This document shows positions 47,101 to 58,549 of a DNA stretch of 64,000 bases, piece after piece. The stretch is from Sternotherus odoratus. Taxonomy: Eukaryota; Chordata; Testudines; Kinosternidae. Each line of letters begins with the position of its first letter. Within the stretch, counting starts at the first letter, position 1. The translations under genes were made by a program, and so were the position numbers. The stretch spans positions 11,604,651-11,668,650 of the forward strand of contig JAVMKO010000003.1 in NCBI GenBank assembly GCA_032164245.1, read 5' to 3'. Under the pieces are notes generated by a model that was not told the origin of the DNA, did not search any database, and saw only the letters and a program-made list of their open reading frames with translations.

Positions 47101-47659
47101 AATAGGGGTCAGGAGGGATGATCCAATTTAGGATCCAATTGATACCAGCTGGGGATCTGGCTCTCTGGTGAGAGAGGAGAGTGGAGGAGGAGCTATCCCC
47201 TGCAGTGAGCAGAGGGGATAGCTTTAGCTCCAACTGTGCATGTCATAGAGGTACTAAGGGGTATTTATTTACTTTTGACACTTCTATGTGAGTGCTTTAA
47301 AGAGGAGGTCTGGAGTTTCTCGGCTGCAATAACACAGGCTAAGAAGCCAAATCAGATCACTCCCTTCTCCTAATTAATTTTTAAATAAGATGTCACTACT
47401 GTGCAGGCTACGACCGAAAACCAGCTGTGCCAACTAAACACAATCCTGAGGGAGCAGCTCCTGATAGTGATTAGACTGGTGCAAATTTGGAGTAACTCCT
47501 TTAAGTTCACTGGCCCAAACTGATTGGCAATGATACCTTATGCCACTTGGGCACATCTTAGAATGTGCCAATGACATGAAATATATGAAAAAAAAATGCA
47601 ACACATCATCATTAAGTGTGAAACCTCCTTGCAAAGAGATGGTAGTGCACCCTACTCAC

Positions 47660-47766
47660 CGGCGTTGTCCTGCTGCTTGGTGTTTTTTATGTATGCAGAG
47701 AATTTGGAGAAGATATCTATCCCTGCAGTGTTTGATTCACGATGTGTAGCAGCCAGCTTGGGGTAC
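47660..47766 (-). CDS. CLIC5: CLIC5 exon 4
   Basis: This exon encodes [19 protein letters not shown] followed by [16 protein letters not shown], the first helices of the all-alpha GST-like C-terminal domain. It is 107 bp, as expected for CLIC exon 4. Its first base completes the split Lys codon and its last base opens the codon finished by exon 5. The acceptor is tcttttcag and the donor is gtgagt. The Thr in AATHRES replaces a Lys that I recall in mammalian CLIC5. Everything else in the block is very close to CLIC5. The following intron, about 24.6 kb, holds most of the repeats in the window, including the 42-bp minisatellite. Confidence 0.95.
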
Positions 47767-47819
47767 CTGAAAAGAGAGGAGCAGTCTAGAAAATAACATT
47801 CTATTGTTACTGGCAATAT

Positions 47820-48190
47820 GCTGATAATCACAAATGCTGTTTAGAAAAAGAGGGGGGGAAAATATCCCTGTTCCAGGAACTGTAATTAACGCTGTCATTT
47901 ATTCTAGCTTGACAGCTTGACAAAACCCTCTTAAAAATACTGCTGTCCTGGGGAGCCAGGCATTTGGAGAGTTACACGGTGGTGGTTTTATGACAAGCGC
48001 TTAATGTGACCAGCAACTAAGGTACAGTGGCCTTAAATCAGAAAGAGGCGTAGATTTCTAGCACGGTGTGGGGGAGTTTGGCAACAAACTCCCTCTATTA
48101 TCAATGGCAGACCCGTGCTTAATTCCCACTGCTGAAACTATAGCCTAGAATGTAACCGCAAGGAGTGTTAGTATAATGAAGGAGGACGAG
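47820..48190. other. CLIC5 intron 3, repeat-poor stretch next to exon 4
   Basis: About 370 bp upstream of exon 4 lacks recognised repeats. It contains agcttgacagcttgacaaaa (a short direct repeat) and homeodomain-like ctgtaattaacg. It might be conserved intronic regulatory DNA. Confidence 0.25.
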
Positions 48191-48347
48191 TGTGGGGTTT
48201 TAATTCTGTGTGCAAAGAAACATATTGATTTGAAAGAGGAGAGCAGATTAAGGGCTTGATACAAAGCCCACTGAAGTCAACATAAGGACGCCCATTGATT
48301 TCAGTGGGTCTTGGACAGGGCTCTAAAATATTTTAGCATATCTGGAA

Positions 48348-48525
48348 TCAGAGAGGTAGCCGTGTTAGTCTGGAATTGCAGAAGTGACAAAGAGTCCTGT
48401 GGCACCTTAAAGACTAACTAAAGTATGTATTGAAGCATCCGATGAAGTGGGTATTAGCCCACGAAAGCTTATGCTTCAATACTTTAGTTAGTATTTAAGG
48501 TGCCCCAGGACTCTGTCACTTCTAG
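48348..48525. mobile_element. SINE-like element, second snap-back copy
   Basis: The head is gtagccgtgttagtctgg. The arm at 48380-48437 is matched by an inverse arm at 48472-48523 around a spacer containing gtgggtattagcccacgaaa. The junction between the forward and reverse halves differs from that at 20.4 kb. It lies in CLIC5 intron 3. Confidence 0.8.
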
Positions 48526-48612
48526 CATATCTGATCTCCTGCCTCCAGCACTGGCCAACAGCTGATGATTCAACAGAAGGTGAAAACACCCTAGAATGCA
48601 CCGAGACATTTT

Positions 48613-49165
48613 TCAGATTCATAGGCCAGAAGGGACCATTCGATCATTAATATGACCCCCTGTATAGCACAGGTCAAAGAATTTCACTCAGTTATCCCTG
48701 TTTTGAGACCAATAATTTGGGTTTGGCTAAAGAAGATCTCTTAGAAAGGCATCCAGTCTTGATTTGAAGACATCAAGAGATGGGGAATCTACCACTACCT
48801 TGGTAGTGTGTTCCAATGATTAATCACCCTCACTGTTAAATATGTGTACCTTATTTCTAACTTGAATGTGTCTTGCTTTCATTTCTTGTTATGCCCTTCC
48901 CCCACAGTTTATAAATCCTTTTAGTACCTAGTGTTTTCTTGCTATGAAGATATTTAGACATTGTAAACAGGTTACCTCTCAATCTTCTTTTTTGCTAAAC
49001 TAAACATATTGAACTCCCTTAGTCTCTCACTATAAGGCATTTTCTCCAGCCTTCAAATCATTCTCTTCTCTACATCCAATCCAATTTTTCAATATCCTTT
49101 TTTAAATGTGGAGACCCCAAATGGACACACGGTTGCAGTTGGGTCTCCCCAAGGCTTTGTACAGA
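48613..49165 (-). mobile_element. CR1 LINE 3' end
   Basis: The plus strand begins ttcataggccagaagggacc (inverse of the CR1 3' end) and runs through ggggaatctaccactacctt, caatgattaatcaccctc and ctctcaatcttcttttttgc, the inverse of the reverse transcriptase tail. It is 5'-truncated and decayed. It ends about 200 bp from CLIC5 exon 3. Confidence 0.8.
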
Positions 49166-49371
49166 GTGTTGTGCTGCGTGTGAGGAGAAAAAATCCTGCA
49201 AGTATTAATTATGAAAACAGCCTTTACACATGCAAGCAGACCCACTGAAGTCAGCTGGACTGTTCTATGGGTAAAGACTCCAGTTGCAGGTCTGGGAGCA
49301 TCTTATAAGCTCCAGATAGAACATCTTCCTCCATTCCTAAGAAACTCTGACAGTAAAGCACAATTTGTTAC

Positions 49372-49497
49372 TTTGGAGGTGCGAGCATCTCCTCCAGGAA
49401 CTCCTCTATTTTGTTGATGTCTGTTTTGACCTCTCCATTAAAAGTCAAGAATGGCGGATGGGTCCCAGGAGCCAAATTGTGTAGATCAGCTGGCTTT
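49372..49497 (-). CDS. CLIC5: CLIC5 exon 3
   Basis: This exon encodes [16 protein letters not shown], then [20 protein letters not shown], and ends MLAPPK with the Lys codon split. It completes the thioredoxin-like domain, including the conserved cis-Pro region ([10 protein letters not shown]), and enters the linker to the helical domain. It is 126 bp, the normal size for CLIC exon 3. The first base completes the Arg codon begun in exon 2, and the last two bases (AA) begin a Lys completed by exon 4. The acceptor has a good pyrimidine tract ending ctctccacag. The donor is gtaaca. The 333-bp intron between this exon and exon 2 is the shortest in the window. The last residues differ from the TLTPEK I recall for mammalian CLIC5, a modest change in a variable linker. 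Confidence 0.95.
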
Positions 49498-49830
49498 CTG
49501 TGGAGAGAAAAGGAAAAAATTCATATTATCACCAGACATTTATTATCACAGAGCCCCACTGGTGTTCATGGCACTCAGGAAACCAGTCACTTGCACCCCC
49601 TTATTTCATTCACTATTCACAGTATTTTGAGAGTCCCACTTAATACACAAAATAAAAATTTTCTACAAATAATCAAACTGAATCTCAACTGCTCTGTCGT
49701 GTGTCTTTGGCACTATGTGCCTGATGCAAAGCCCACTGAAGCCAGTGGGGGTGGGGGATGTCTTTCCAATAATGAGCAAACTATGGGCTATTGTGATGGT
49801 TTTCAAATAAATTAACCAATTATTTGTTAC

Positions 49831-49940
49831 CTTTTCAGGTCAACTGTGGTGACATTAAACACAACCCCTTTGAGCCAGAGGATCATAAAGAGACGCTGTG
49901 AAAAAGGACAGTTCCCAATACTCTCTCCATCTATGCCAGC
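49831..49940 (-). CDS. CLIC5: CLIC5 exon 2 (N-terminal thioredoxin-like domain)
   Basis: This exon encodes the start of the conserved CLIC core, beginning [15 protein letters not shown] and ending [11 protein letters not shown] plus the first two bases of an Arg codon. The Cys of NCPFS falls at residue 32 if exon 1 supplies 21 residues as in CLIC5A. In this family it is the glutaredoxin-like redox cysteine. The hydrophobic stretch after it is the putative membrane-inserting segment of CLIC proteins. The exon is 110 bp, the usual size for CLIC exon 2, and starts in phase 0. On the minus strand the acceptor reads ctcctag just above 49940 and the donor is gtaac just below 49831. CLIC5 is known as a soluble or membrane-associated GST-like protein linked to ezrin and actin in hair-cell stereocilia and podocytes. 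No inactivating change is seen. The paralogue call rests mainly on exons 5 and 6. Confidence 0.95.
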
Positions 49941-50261
49941 CTAGGAGAAAGAAAGGAAAAATAATCAGTATGCACCATGGGCTCTGATCACATCTGGTGA
50001 GAAGGAAAACTGGATATCGATATAAAAATACCTGACTGAAAATAAATGATATTAGGCAACAGCACTGTAGGTTATCAGCAACAGAGTAGTGGAATTACTC
50101 CAGGCTTAACTTTGGCCAGTAGTTTGAGTGAATGTTCTGACACAAGGTCTGGCTAGGGAAAGTGGGTACCTGGCCCTTGTTTAGCTAGTTTCTAGAACAT
50201 TATATATAGACTCTTAATTTCCCTTTTCCACATAAAATCATCTGTGTAACAGAGCTGTTAG

Positions 50262-51186
50262 CAGTGGCTCCCAAACTTTAATAACCCGCGAACCCACTAA
50301 CATGTCAAGTCTCATGAACCCCTTCATAAAAATGAATATTTCCAGAGATTTTTTCTCCCTTATGTGAGCATAAATTATAAAAGCAGTGACCTTGTAAATA
50401 TAAAATTTGTTTTTATGACATGCTTATTGCACACTATTGATTAGTTATTATCATTACAGTATTTTTATTACATTATGAAAATGGCAACACTCTTCCAAGA
50501 TCTCACTTTTGTAGCTTGTATCACTTTTGATTAAGCCTGTTATAAGACAAGGCTCCGATCAGAGGCACCAGTAGAAAAAAAGGGGTGCAGGGACAAAGCC
50601 CCCATGCACCCCAGAGCCGGAAACGTGGCGGGGCCTGCGGTAGCTGCTGAAGCAAAGCGGAGGGACCCACATGGGGGGGTGCACTAACGTGGGTGGGGCA
50701 CGTGATCCTCATCGCCCCCCACCTTCCTGTACTGGCACTTCTGACTCCTCTGTTTCATCCAGGAGTATCAGATGTGAAACAGCATGAAGGTATTTAAGAA
50801 GCCAACTCAAAAGAGTTCCTCCTACACACGCATTCAGGTCTTGAGCAGTCCAGGCAAACAACACACAACAAAGCTTAAAATGTGTTCTTAATAATAATTT
50901 TAAAACAACACTAGCAGCCTATTTAATTTTAAAAACAGCAAAAAATATCCACCTCCCTTTCTATTTCATATAAGGAATCTTGAAGTTTAAATCTCCTCAG
51001 TGTGATAGAGATGCTTGCTTTGATCTGCTTAGCTCTTGGAAGTTCCAAGGCTCTGGGCTGCTGGCCCCATGCTGCCCGGAGTCCCTATGGACAGCTCTGT
51101 CCGCCATTAGGGATTTTTTTCCCCGAGAACCCCCTGTAACATTCCGTGAACCCCCAGGGGTTCATGAATCCCTGTTTGGGAGAAAA
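50262..51186. mobile_element. hAT-like element with nested insertion
   Basis: The left end (ggctcccaaactttaataac) is inverted at the right end (cctgtttgggagaaaac). cgaaccca near the left and gtgaaccccc near the right are also in inverted order. About 50556-50745 is a GC-rich insert (gaggcaccagtagaa...gtactggcacttctga) with its own rough inverted ends. No transposase frame is visible. It lies in intron 1 or upstream of CLIC5. Confidence 0.6.
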
Positions 51187-51696
51187 CTCAGGGGCAGGTC
51201 TTCAGCTGATGTAGATTGTCATTGTCATGGGACTTTGATGGACCTATGACACTTTCACACCAGTGGAGACTCTGCTCCATGGTCCCTACCAAAAAAGAAC
51301 CCAGGAGAAGACTTCCAGATCAGAATCCAAGCATTTCCAGCATCCAGGAATATTTGGATCTGGGGTTCTAGTTTACATCAACAGAAGAAATAGGGCTCAA
51401 ACTAAGACATTTGGATCCAGACCAAAATCTGAACTTTTGCAAAGTTCAAGGAAGATGTTTGCACCAGAGGTCCAGTCTATGCCCATCCCTAGTAGCTACT
51501 GAGTTTCCTACAAACAGCTGCAAGACACTAAAAAACTGCTAGTCCTAGCATTGAGGAAATGGCCTGTTTTTAACTTCAGAAGTTTATGGCCTTTAGCCAT
51601 GTAAAGATACAAATAACACTGGCTAAACTGAGCTAAGCTGAGCAAAACCAAGGCCAACGGTTTTGATAAACTCAATTTTAATTTGTGGTATCATAG
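51187..51696. other. no feature recognised
   Basis: No exon signature or clear repeat was recognised between the hAT-like element and the next MITE fragment. Confidence 0.4.
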
Positions 51697-51700
51697 GGCA

Positions 51701-51859
51701 TGGCTACACTTGAAACTTCAAAGTGCTGTCGGTCTCCCAGTGCACGGAACCTGTCTACACTAGCACTTTAAAGCACTCAGACTTGCTGTGCTCAGGGGGG
51801 TGATTTTTCACAACCCTGAGCCAGTAAGTTAGAGCGCTATATAAAATGTCTGAGTAGCC
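51701..51859. mobile_element. MITE with TGGCTACAC/GTAGCCA ends
   Basis: It starts tggctacacttgaaactt and ends tctgagtagcca, with caaagtgctgtcgg and ctttaaagcactcagac inside. About 160 bp. Confidence 0.55.
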
Positions 51860-52255
51860 AAGACCATAGTGTTTAAAAGATTCTTATGATCCTGGTGAAG
51901 CAACCAACCTTCCCTTGCTTACTCATATGGGTTGAATAACCATGATTTATGCATAGAGTACGCCTGGGGTATGGGTGATGAAATAATTTAGCAAATACAT
52001 GTTCTTTTCTTTAGAAAAAATATTATGTTACAGTTTGCTCTCATAAGTTTTGTCTCCTTGGTACTGAAACTGAGAGGCAGTACTGGTGTGTCCTAGAGCA
52101 GGAATCACTTCTAATTACTACAGCTCTGCAAAAGGTTTGCGTAAGTGGGGGAATGGTCCCGCTATTGTGGGGAACTTTCCTGGGTTATACATTACCCCAG
52201 CAAAGTGGGCTAGTGAAAGGATCTGAGTCCTCGCTCTCACTTCCTTTACCCAGGT

Positions 52256-52390
52256 TCAAGAATAGCAGCCGTGTTAGTCTGTATCTGTAAAGAAAGCAAG
52301 GAATACTTGTAGCACCTTAGAGACTAACTAGTTTATTTCAGCATAAGCTTTCGTGGGCTATAGCTCACTTCATGCATAGAATGAAACAGA
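52256..52390 (+). mobile_element. SINE-like element, ordinary (non-inverted) copy
   Basis: tagcagccgtgttagtctgt, agcaccttagagactaact and gcataagctttcgtgggcta share the head and body of the copies at 20.4 and 48.4 kb but continue without an inverted half. It serves as the internal reference for the normal structure. Confidence 0.75.
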
Positions 52391-53458
52391 AGTAAGATGC
52401 ATTTATACACACAGAAAGAAAGAAAAAAAATGTAGATTAGCATACCAATTCTAAGAGAGCTGTTAAATGTAGATGGGCCATTATCAGTAGGAGGAAAAAA
52501 TATCTTTTGAAATGGATTTCTGTGTCAGGTAAATTAACTTACATTTGCAACAGAACCAGAAGCCAGATAGAACTTGGCTGGTTTTACCACACTCGGGCTG
52601 TTTTGCTGAAAGATTTGCTGCTAAAGGTCATGAACCTTTCAGGTGACCTGGGCTCATCTTAAAGTGAACCTGGGTTTGCAGAGACATTAGATTGACTCAA
52701 TCTGCTAAATTCCAGTCGAGATTCAGTTTCAACTGCACCCATAGTTTTGGTCCAGTCTTTTAGAAAGATATAGGCCATTTGAAAAACTCTAATTTGTACC
52801 TAGGTCTAGATTAAAACATTCTCAGAGTTTGAGGACATTCAAATCTGAAGGTTTGGTTCGAGTGCCTCCCTACCTGAAACCACAGATTCATCATGCACTT
52901 GATTTTGACACAGAGAGAGGAGACACTGGGGAAAGATGAAGAAAAGACATTTGCACAAATCCCTGGGAAGTGGATAGACAGGTTTTGCACAGCTCTGCAA
53001 CATAACATAGTTATTTCTGTTCTGCAAATTGCATGGTAAGATCAGACACTGAGTTACCATGGAAAACTGAGCACTTTCACATTGTTGGACCCAAGTAATT
53101 ATTGTGAAATTACATCCATTCAACCAGCACCAGTGCCTGTTAACTTCTTACTTTTCCTGAAATGAGGCTAGTGCTGTAAGTGGATATGCTGGCCTGAACC
53201 CAAAATCTCCTTTCCCTAATATTATGGCAATTCCACCAAAGCTACAGCCAGCCTATTATATGGGTAAATGTTTGAAGAACAACATAATGGCCACTGAGTC
53301 CAAGGAGAGATCAGTGTAGACAATGGGCCTGACACCTGTCTCATTTACACTGGTTTATTAATTCCACTGTGCCTGATTCACTGTTGCCCAGCACTTTGTG
53401 AAATGTCACTACAGGTCACACAGCCAGTCAGTAGCCAAGTGGACAAAAGAACCCACCT
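52391..53458. other. intron 1 or upstream, nothing firm
   Basis: The stretch is unique-looking. Minus-strand frames at 52811-53123 show no known motif. Confidence 0.4.
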
Positions 53459-53965
53459 AAGTTCCCTCTAAGCTGCACAGCTGCTTGTTACGCCCGGCGC
53501 GGCGGCTCAGAGCTATGGTGGGGAGAGGCACTTCTCCCTGCTGGCCCCCACATGGACCTGCCCCAGACTTCCCGCAGCCAGTGGAGAGGAGCCCCTCCCT
53601 CGGCCTGGCCCAGCCCTGCTGGAGCTGGCGCAGCCGGGGAGAGGCCCCTTTCCCCCGGCCCAAGTTGCTGCAGCGAGAGATGGCTGGGGGGACTCCTCTC
53701 TCCCCACTGCAGCCCTAGGGCAGCCTGTATCCCAAACTTTTCATCCCTAGCCCCACCCCAGAGCCCACATCCCCCCAGCAAGAGCCCTCATCCCCCCCCA
53801 CCCCCACCCCAACCATCTGCCCCAGCCCTGAGCCTCCTCCCACACTCCAAACCCCTCGGCCCCACCCCCACCACGTTAATTTTGTTATGTGGACACATCA
53901 CCTCCATATTGGTGTACATCACAAAATTCATTTTGCACCTGGACGTAAAAAAATAGAGGCAACAC
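53459..53965. mobile_element. GC-rich MITE-like element, GTTCCCTCTA ends
   Basis: It starts aagttccctctaagctgcac and ends atagaggcaacact. The ends are inverted counterparts. The interior is C-rich with overlapping frames on both strands that are composition artefacts, and then an AT-rich right arm. Confidence 0.6.
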
Positions 53966-56931
53966 TGGAACTCACTCTCCCCAGTAATGCAGATTATCGA
54001 TTAGAGAGTACTCTCTCTTTGAAGGAAATATAGGCAAAGCTCTGTTAGTTCACTGAGCCCCTCCTCATTACTAATAATAACAACCAGTATTTTAATATGC
54101 AATAGTCAGAAAAAGAGATAAAAACATATATAGGTCATAACTATATTACAAAGGGCAAGCAGAACATTCTTGGATCATTTGTGAATTCTGTTAATATGCC
54201 AGGAAGAGAAGGGGAAGACAAGGGAGCTTACTCAGATTGAACTTCCTAAGAAAAACAGTTTGCATGATAGCATCTACAAAGCAATTAAATAAAAGTGCAT
54301 TATACACTTGTCTAGCACAACATAGAGAACAAATAACATCTTAGTCCAAATAAAAAGCCAAAGCAGAGGACAAGTAAGAGAGAGGCTAATAACTGGCAAA
54401 ATGAAGAAATTAGCCACAATGACTTGCATCAGACATTCATTCATAAGACAGAAACTTGACTATATGTGTTTCCTCACCAGATTTAATGGTGACACTTTTA
54501 TCCTGATGGTGACTGGGGTTGGATTTGGGGATTGTAGGCAGGCGGTTCAGGAACTAAGCTAAAATTTACTGGAAACTTATATTTCTTAAAGTATGTGGAG
54601 TGTACTGGATATATCCATGGAAGGGTAACAAAGCTCTCATGACTGCTCAGTAATCACTTCTTGCCCTGAGAAACACTGATCAGCCAATGCCTATGTGCTC
54701 TAGTGAATAAGGGCCTGACCCTGCATACCTTAACACATATAAACGATCCTTACTCATGTGAATAAGGAGTACTCTAGGTTTGCAGGATCAGACTCTCACT
54801 GCTCATAACTTGATATTGCTATAGAGTTTGTGGGGAGTGGGATTTCTCTAGTACTGTCTCCCTCCATCTTTGAAACATCCCAGTTTGCTCATGGGGTTTG
54901 AATTTAACTGCTAGTAAAAGGTGTTATTTTTTCTGATTAGCCTCCAGATTCTTAAATCTGGACTAAAAGTCCAATTATAACAGCGTCCTCCCCTGGAACT
55001 CAGTGTAAGCATATTAGGACAACTCCACCATCTCACCAGCTGCTTGCCTCTACGTAAGTGGGGGGGGGGGGAGGGAGAGAGAATGAATAAGATGTTCTGT
55101 CTTATTACATGTAGGAGTCACCTACATAAATAGTTCAGCTACTTTCAATTTATTAATTCTACAATGAGTGGTGGGGGAAAGCAGGGAGGTTGATAATTCA
55201 CTGAAGAAGAAAATCAGATGGGTTTAAAAACAGCTCTCAGTAACTTTATGAGCCTATTTCAAATATTTATTAATTGTATCAATCAGTACCTAGAAGCCCC
55301 AACCCCTGTTCAATGTAGTTAATAACTGTGATCAATAGACTCCCTCTAAGTGCAAGCTATTATAACATAGTAAAGGCAATAGGCTTTCTCATTCATTCCT
55401 GAAATAGTCCAGTTGGTCTGCCCATTCCGATATATCATCTCACAGGGGGAAATGAATATTATTTTAATTAACCTTAAAAAAACATGCAGCTTCACTTCTA
55501 ATTATTCCCAGAATGCAACAACTTGAAAGGCAAAATACTGTCATTAATTATGATAAAAATGACTAAGCATCCAGTTTAAGTATTGTAGCAGAATATTGGA
55601 AAGTACTGGATTTTGGGAGGATCAGGATGTATTCAGAGCCATCTTGTCTTCTTGTGTTTTAATTTTTTCACTACACTGGGACCATTCTGCATAATGGGAT
55701 GAAGTTTTTTCAGGTCCCTTTGGACACTGTGGCTTGTATGCAGATGTTTTTGATGATGCTCATATACTTTTCTTTTTCAAAGGGATTTTAACAAGTTAGC
55801 AGAAGCAGGAACACTAATTGATCTACATATTTCTTGGTGAGGATTAACAAGAGATTCAGTTTTACCATTCTTACTATCAAAATCTAATTTCATGCTACAC
55901 AGCATTACGTCCTCTCTGTTTTATAATTGGGAAGAAGTCTGCCTTTTGGCACTTACTCTCAGAACCCACGGAGGAAGTAAAATCCCTATCTGAAATGCAG
56001 AGCAAGCCAAGTAATATCCTATTTATTGTGCTATGTTATATATTTACAAGGTGAAATCAAGCGTGCCAATGCATTGCTGTAGTGAAGTGTTTCTATTCTC
56101 TTTTCCTTAAGATGTTCCTGTCCAAATATTAAAGTCAATTAGCTGTTTGGAGTACCATCAATAGAGAGACAAGCTAAGAAGGGTATAATTCATAGTGTGG
56201 TATTGGTAGATCTCAGGAACTTAATCAGGTATCGTAGGCATTGTGTAAGATAGGACTTTCTTGTTGACTGTAACCTCAGTTCTTGAAAGCTTTTAACTAT
56301 GAGCTGAAATACAGGATAACTATTTGCTAGTCTTCACGCATGTACTTAAGTCCCATTAACTTCAGTGGGAGTTAAGCATTCGAGTACTTTCCTGAACAGG
56401 AGCCCATAACAGCGACTCTTTTTGCCACCCATCTTCCCTGTCCTTCTTCAGATACTTCCTTAAAAACCACTTCTTTCATCTGGTTTCCCAGCACTGACCC
56501 CACTCCTGTATCTGTTTTAAAAGGGAAAAGAGGAAAGGGAACAGATCCCATGACCCCAGCAAACAGTATTTGTACATTTAAAAAAGAACTTATGCAGCTA
56601 ATTTTTTCCGGTACAGTCTTCAACCTGTCCTTACACTTCACCTCTATCCCGTCTCGTTGTCCTATGCCTTACTTAGTTTGTGAACTACTCCAGGCACAGT
56701 TGTCTGTAATTTCTGATTGTTTGTAAAGAGCCCTGACAGCCCTCAAAGGGCCCTGGGTCAGAGCCTGGTGGTGTGGGAGGGCCTGAGATCCCCACCAAAA
56801 AACCCCCTGCAGGTCACAAGCCTAAGCCCTGACCTGTAGGGGGCTCTTCCCTACCAATCAACCCTTGGTGAGGGCCTTCACACTAGGAAATAGACACAAA
56901 CTAATCATAAGCCGTGTCATCTGTGACGGAG
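53966..56931. other. intron 1 or upstream of CLIC5, mostly unique
   Basis: No CLIC5 first exon was found on the minus strand. A G-run with GA repeats lies at about 55060-55082. A palindromic remnant is at 56335-56402. The rest is AT-rich and repeat-poor, and 55690-56200 may be conserved. Confidence 0.4.
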
Positions 56932-57694
56932 TCAGACCAGAAGGGTATGAGAGAGTGCTGGAAGGGAGGTATATCAGCCTCAGGATGTGCACGTCCTTGT
57001 TCCCTGGATAGCCAAACAAAGGCTACTCCAGGCCAATCAAGACACCTGTCGCCAATTAACCAGTTAAGGTTGTTAGGCTAAGGCAGGCACCTGATCCCAA
57101 TTAACTGGCAAAAGGGCAGTTAAGGCAGTTAGGCTAATGGAGACAGATGGAGCCAATCAAGGTCTCACTCAGACTGTTTAAAAGCTCTCCTTTCCAGCTC
57201 CCTGGGGGAGTCAAGGAGAAAGGAGCTGGAGGAGAGGAAGCTTTGCTGTAACCTGAGGTAAGGGTGAAGCTAGGAAGAGGGTACCTTGGGGAAGAGGCCC
57301 AGGGAATCAAAGCAGCACTAGTGGTGGAGGGAAAGCCACCAACAGCTGCTACCATTAGGGTCCCTGGGCTGGAACCTGGAGTAGAGGGTGGGCCTGGCTT
57401 CACCCCATCCCCTTCCATACTCTACAGAAATCCTCTTGAGAGGAGGAATGAGATTAATTTAATTAAGGAGGTCAAATTGTGCTTACTAAGCTCTACAGAG
57501 CAACAAAGACTGTGGGGTATTCCCCACTTTCCACCTTCCATACCAGCCTGTGATGAAGGTAACTCACTAGGCGGTGACTCTTGCCAATTATACTGAGAGA
57601 GGAAAGTCACTCTGGGGCCTAGATGAGTTTCTGAGGCCCCTAAATCTGCCAGGAAGCGCGGAACCCACAAGTACAGACTTGGAGCTTTGTCACA
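56932..57694. mobile_element. TGTGAC...GTCACA-ended repeat, possibly a solo LTR
   Basis: It starts tgtgacggagtcagaccag and ends ggagctttgtcaca, so it has TG...CA ends with a short terminal inverted repeat. A tgtttaaaagctctcctttcc stretch about 240 bp in could be a TATA-like promoter region. The structure fits a solo LTR or a DNA element of similar size. No clear target duplication was seen. Internal reading frames are not credible genes. Confidence 0.5.
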
Positions 57695-58227
57695 TATCAT
57701 AAGTCGGCTTTTTGACTCAAGCATCAGATTTCATTATGGCTGTGCAGTATTGTGACTAAGATTTTTTTTTTGCATTGTAAGATGTAAGCACTTTGCATTA
57801 AGATCACGAGTTGTTTACTAAGAACAATACAATCCCACCCTGCCCTGGCATAAAGTAACATTAAATTGCTGCTCATTCTCTGCACACATGTAATGGAGCT
57901 TTCAGATTTTTGGAGGCTACGCTCACAGGCCTGTATTCTTTCCTCGACCTTTCTGCAGAGCTCCCATTGACTGACTACAATATAGCATACTGGGCCTGTT
58001 GCTGCTCCCAGTGGAGTCAATTAACACATCTTCTATTAATGTCAGTGGGAGCAGAATCGGTGTTCAGTTCTAGGCAAAGGGTGGATTCAATTTTTTAAAA
58101 ACAAATCTGTCTAGTTTCTGCCCATCAAATGTCTACAAAAGGACTCAAACTCTGAGAAAAAGCTTTGAGGGCCTCGTAGCCTTCAGTCAGTCTGTCTTGG
58201 GTATTTATAGAGCACCAGTTACCATAG

Positions 58228-58476
58228 AGCATGTCTAGATTGCCATTAAACACCTGTGGCTGACCTGGGTCAGCTCACTTGGGCTCACAGGGCTCAGGCC
58301 AAAGGGCTATAAAATTACCGTGTGGACGTTCGGGTTCCATGGGGTCTGAGATCCCAGGCTCCAGGCCGAGCCCCAAGTCCAAATTACAATTTTATAGCCC
58401 CTTAGCTTGAGCCCTACCAGCCCAAGTTGGCTGACCAAGGCCAGCCATGGGTATTTTATGGCAGTGTAGACATACA
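58228..58476. mobile_element. full-length palindromic MITE
   Basis: The left arm (gcatgtctagattgccatta, then gggctataaaatta) and the right arm (taattt-like, tatagcccctta, then ggcagtgtagacatac) are inverted along nearly the whole 249 bp. Related to 21335-21622. Confidence 0.75.
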
Positions 58477-58549
58477 AATAGTTTCTATTGTAGAAATTTC
58501 CATAGGCTGAGAGCCAAATGAATTTAATATTTTTTTAGTAAAAAGCAGT

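Noticed and set aside
46477..47105. Frames of 112-165 codons on both strands
   Set aside because: GC-rich transposable element interior plus a CORE-SINE-like remnant. No protein family is recognised.
53457..53956. Pro-rich frames on both strands
   Set aside because: Inside a C-rich MITE-like element, driven by composition.
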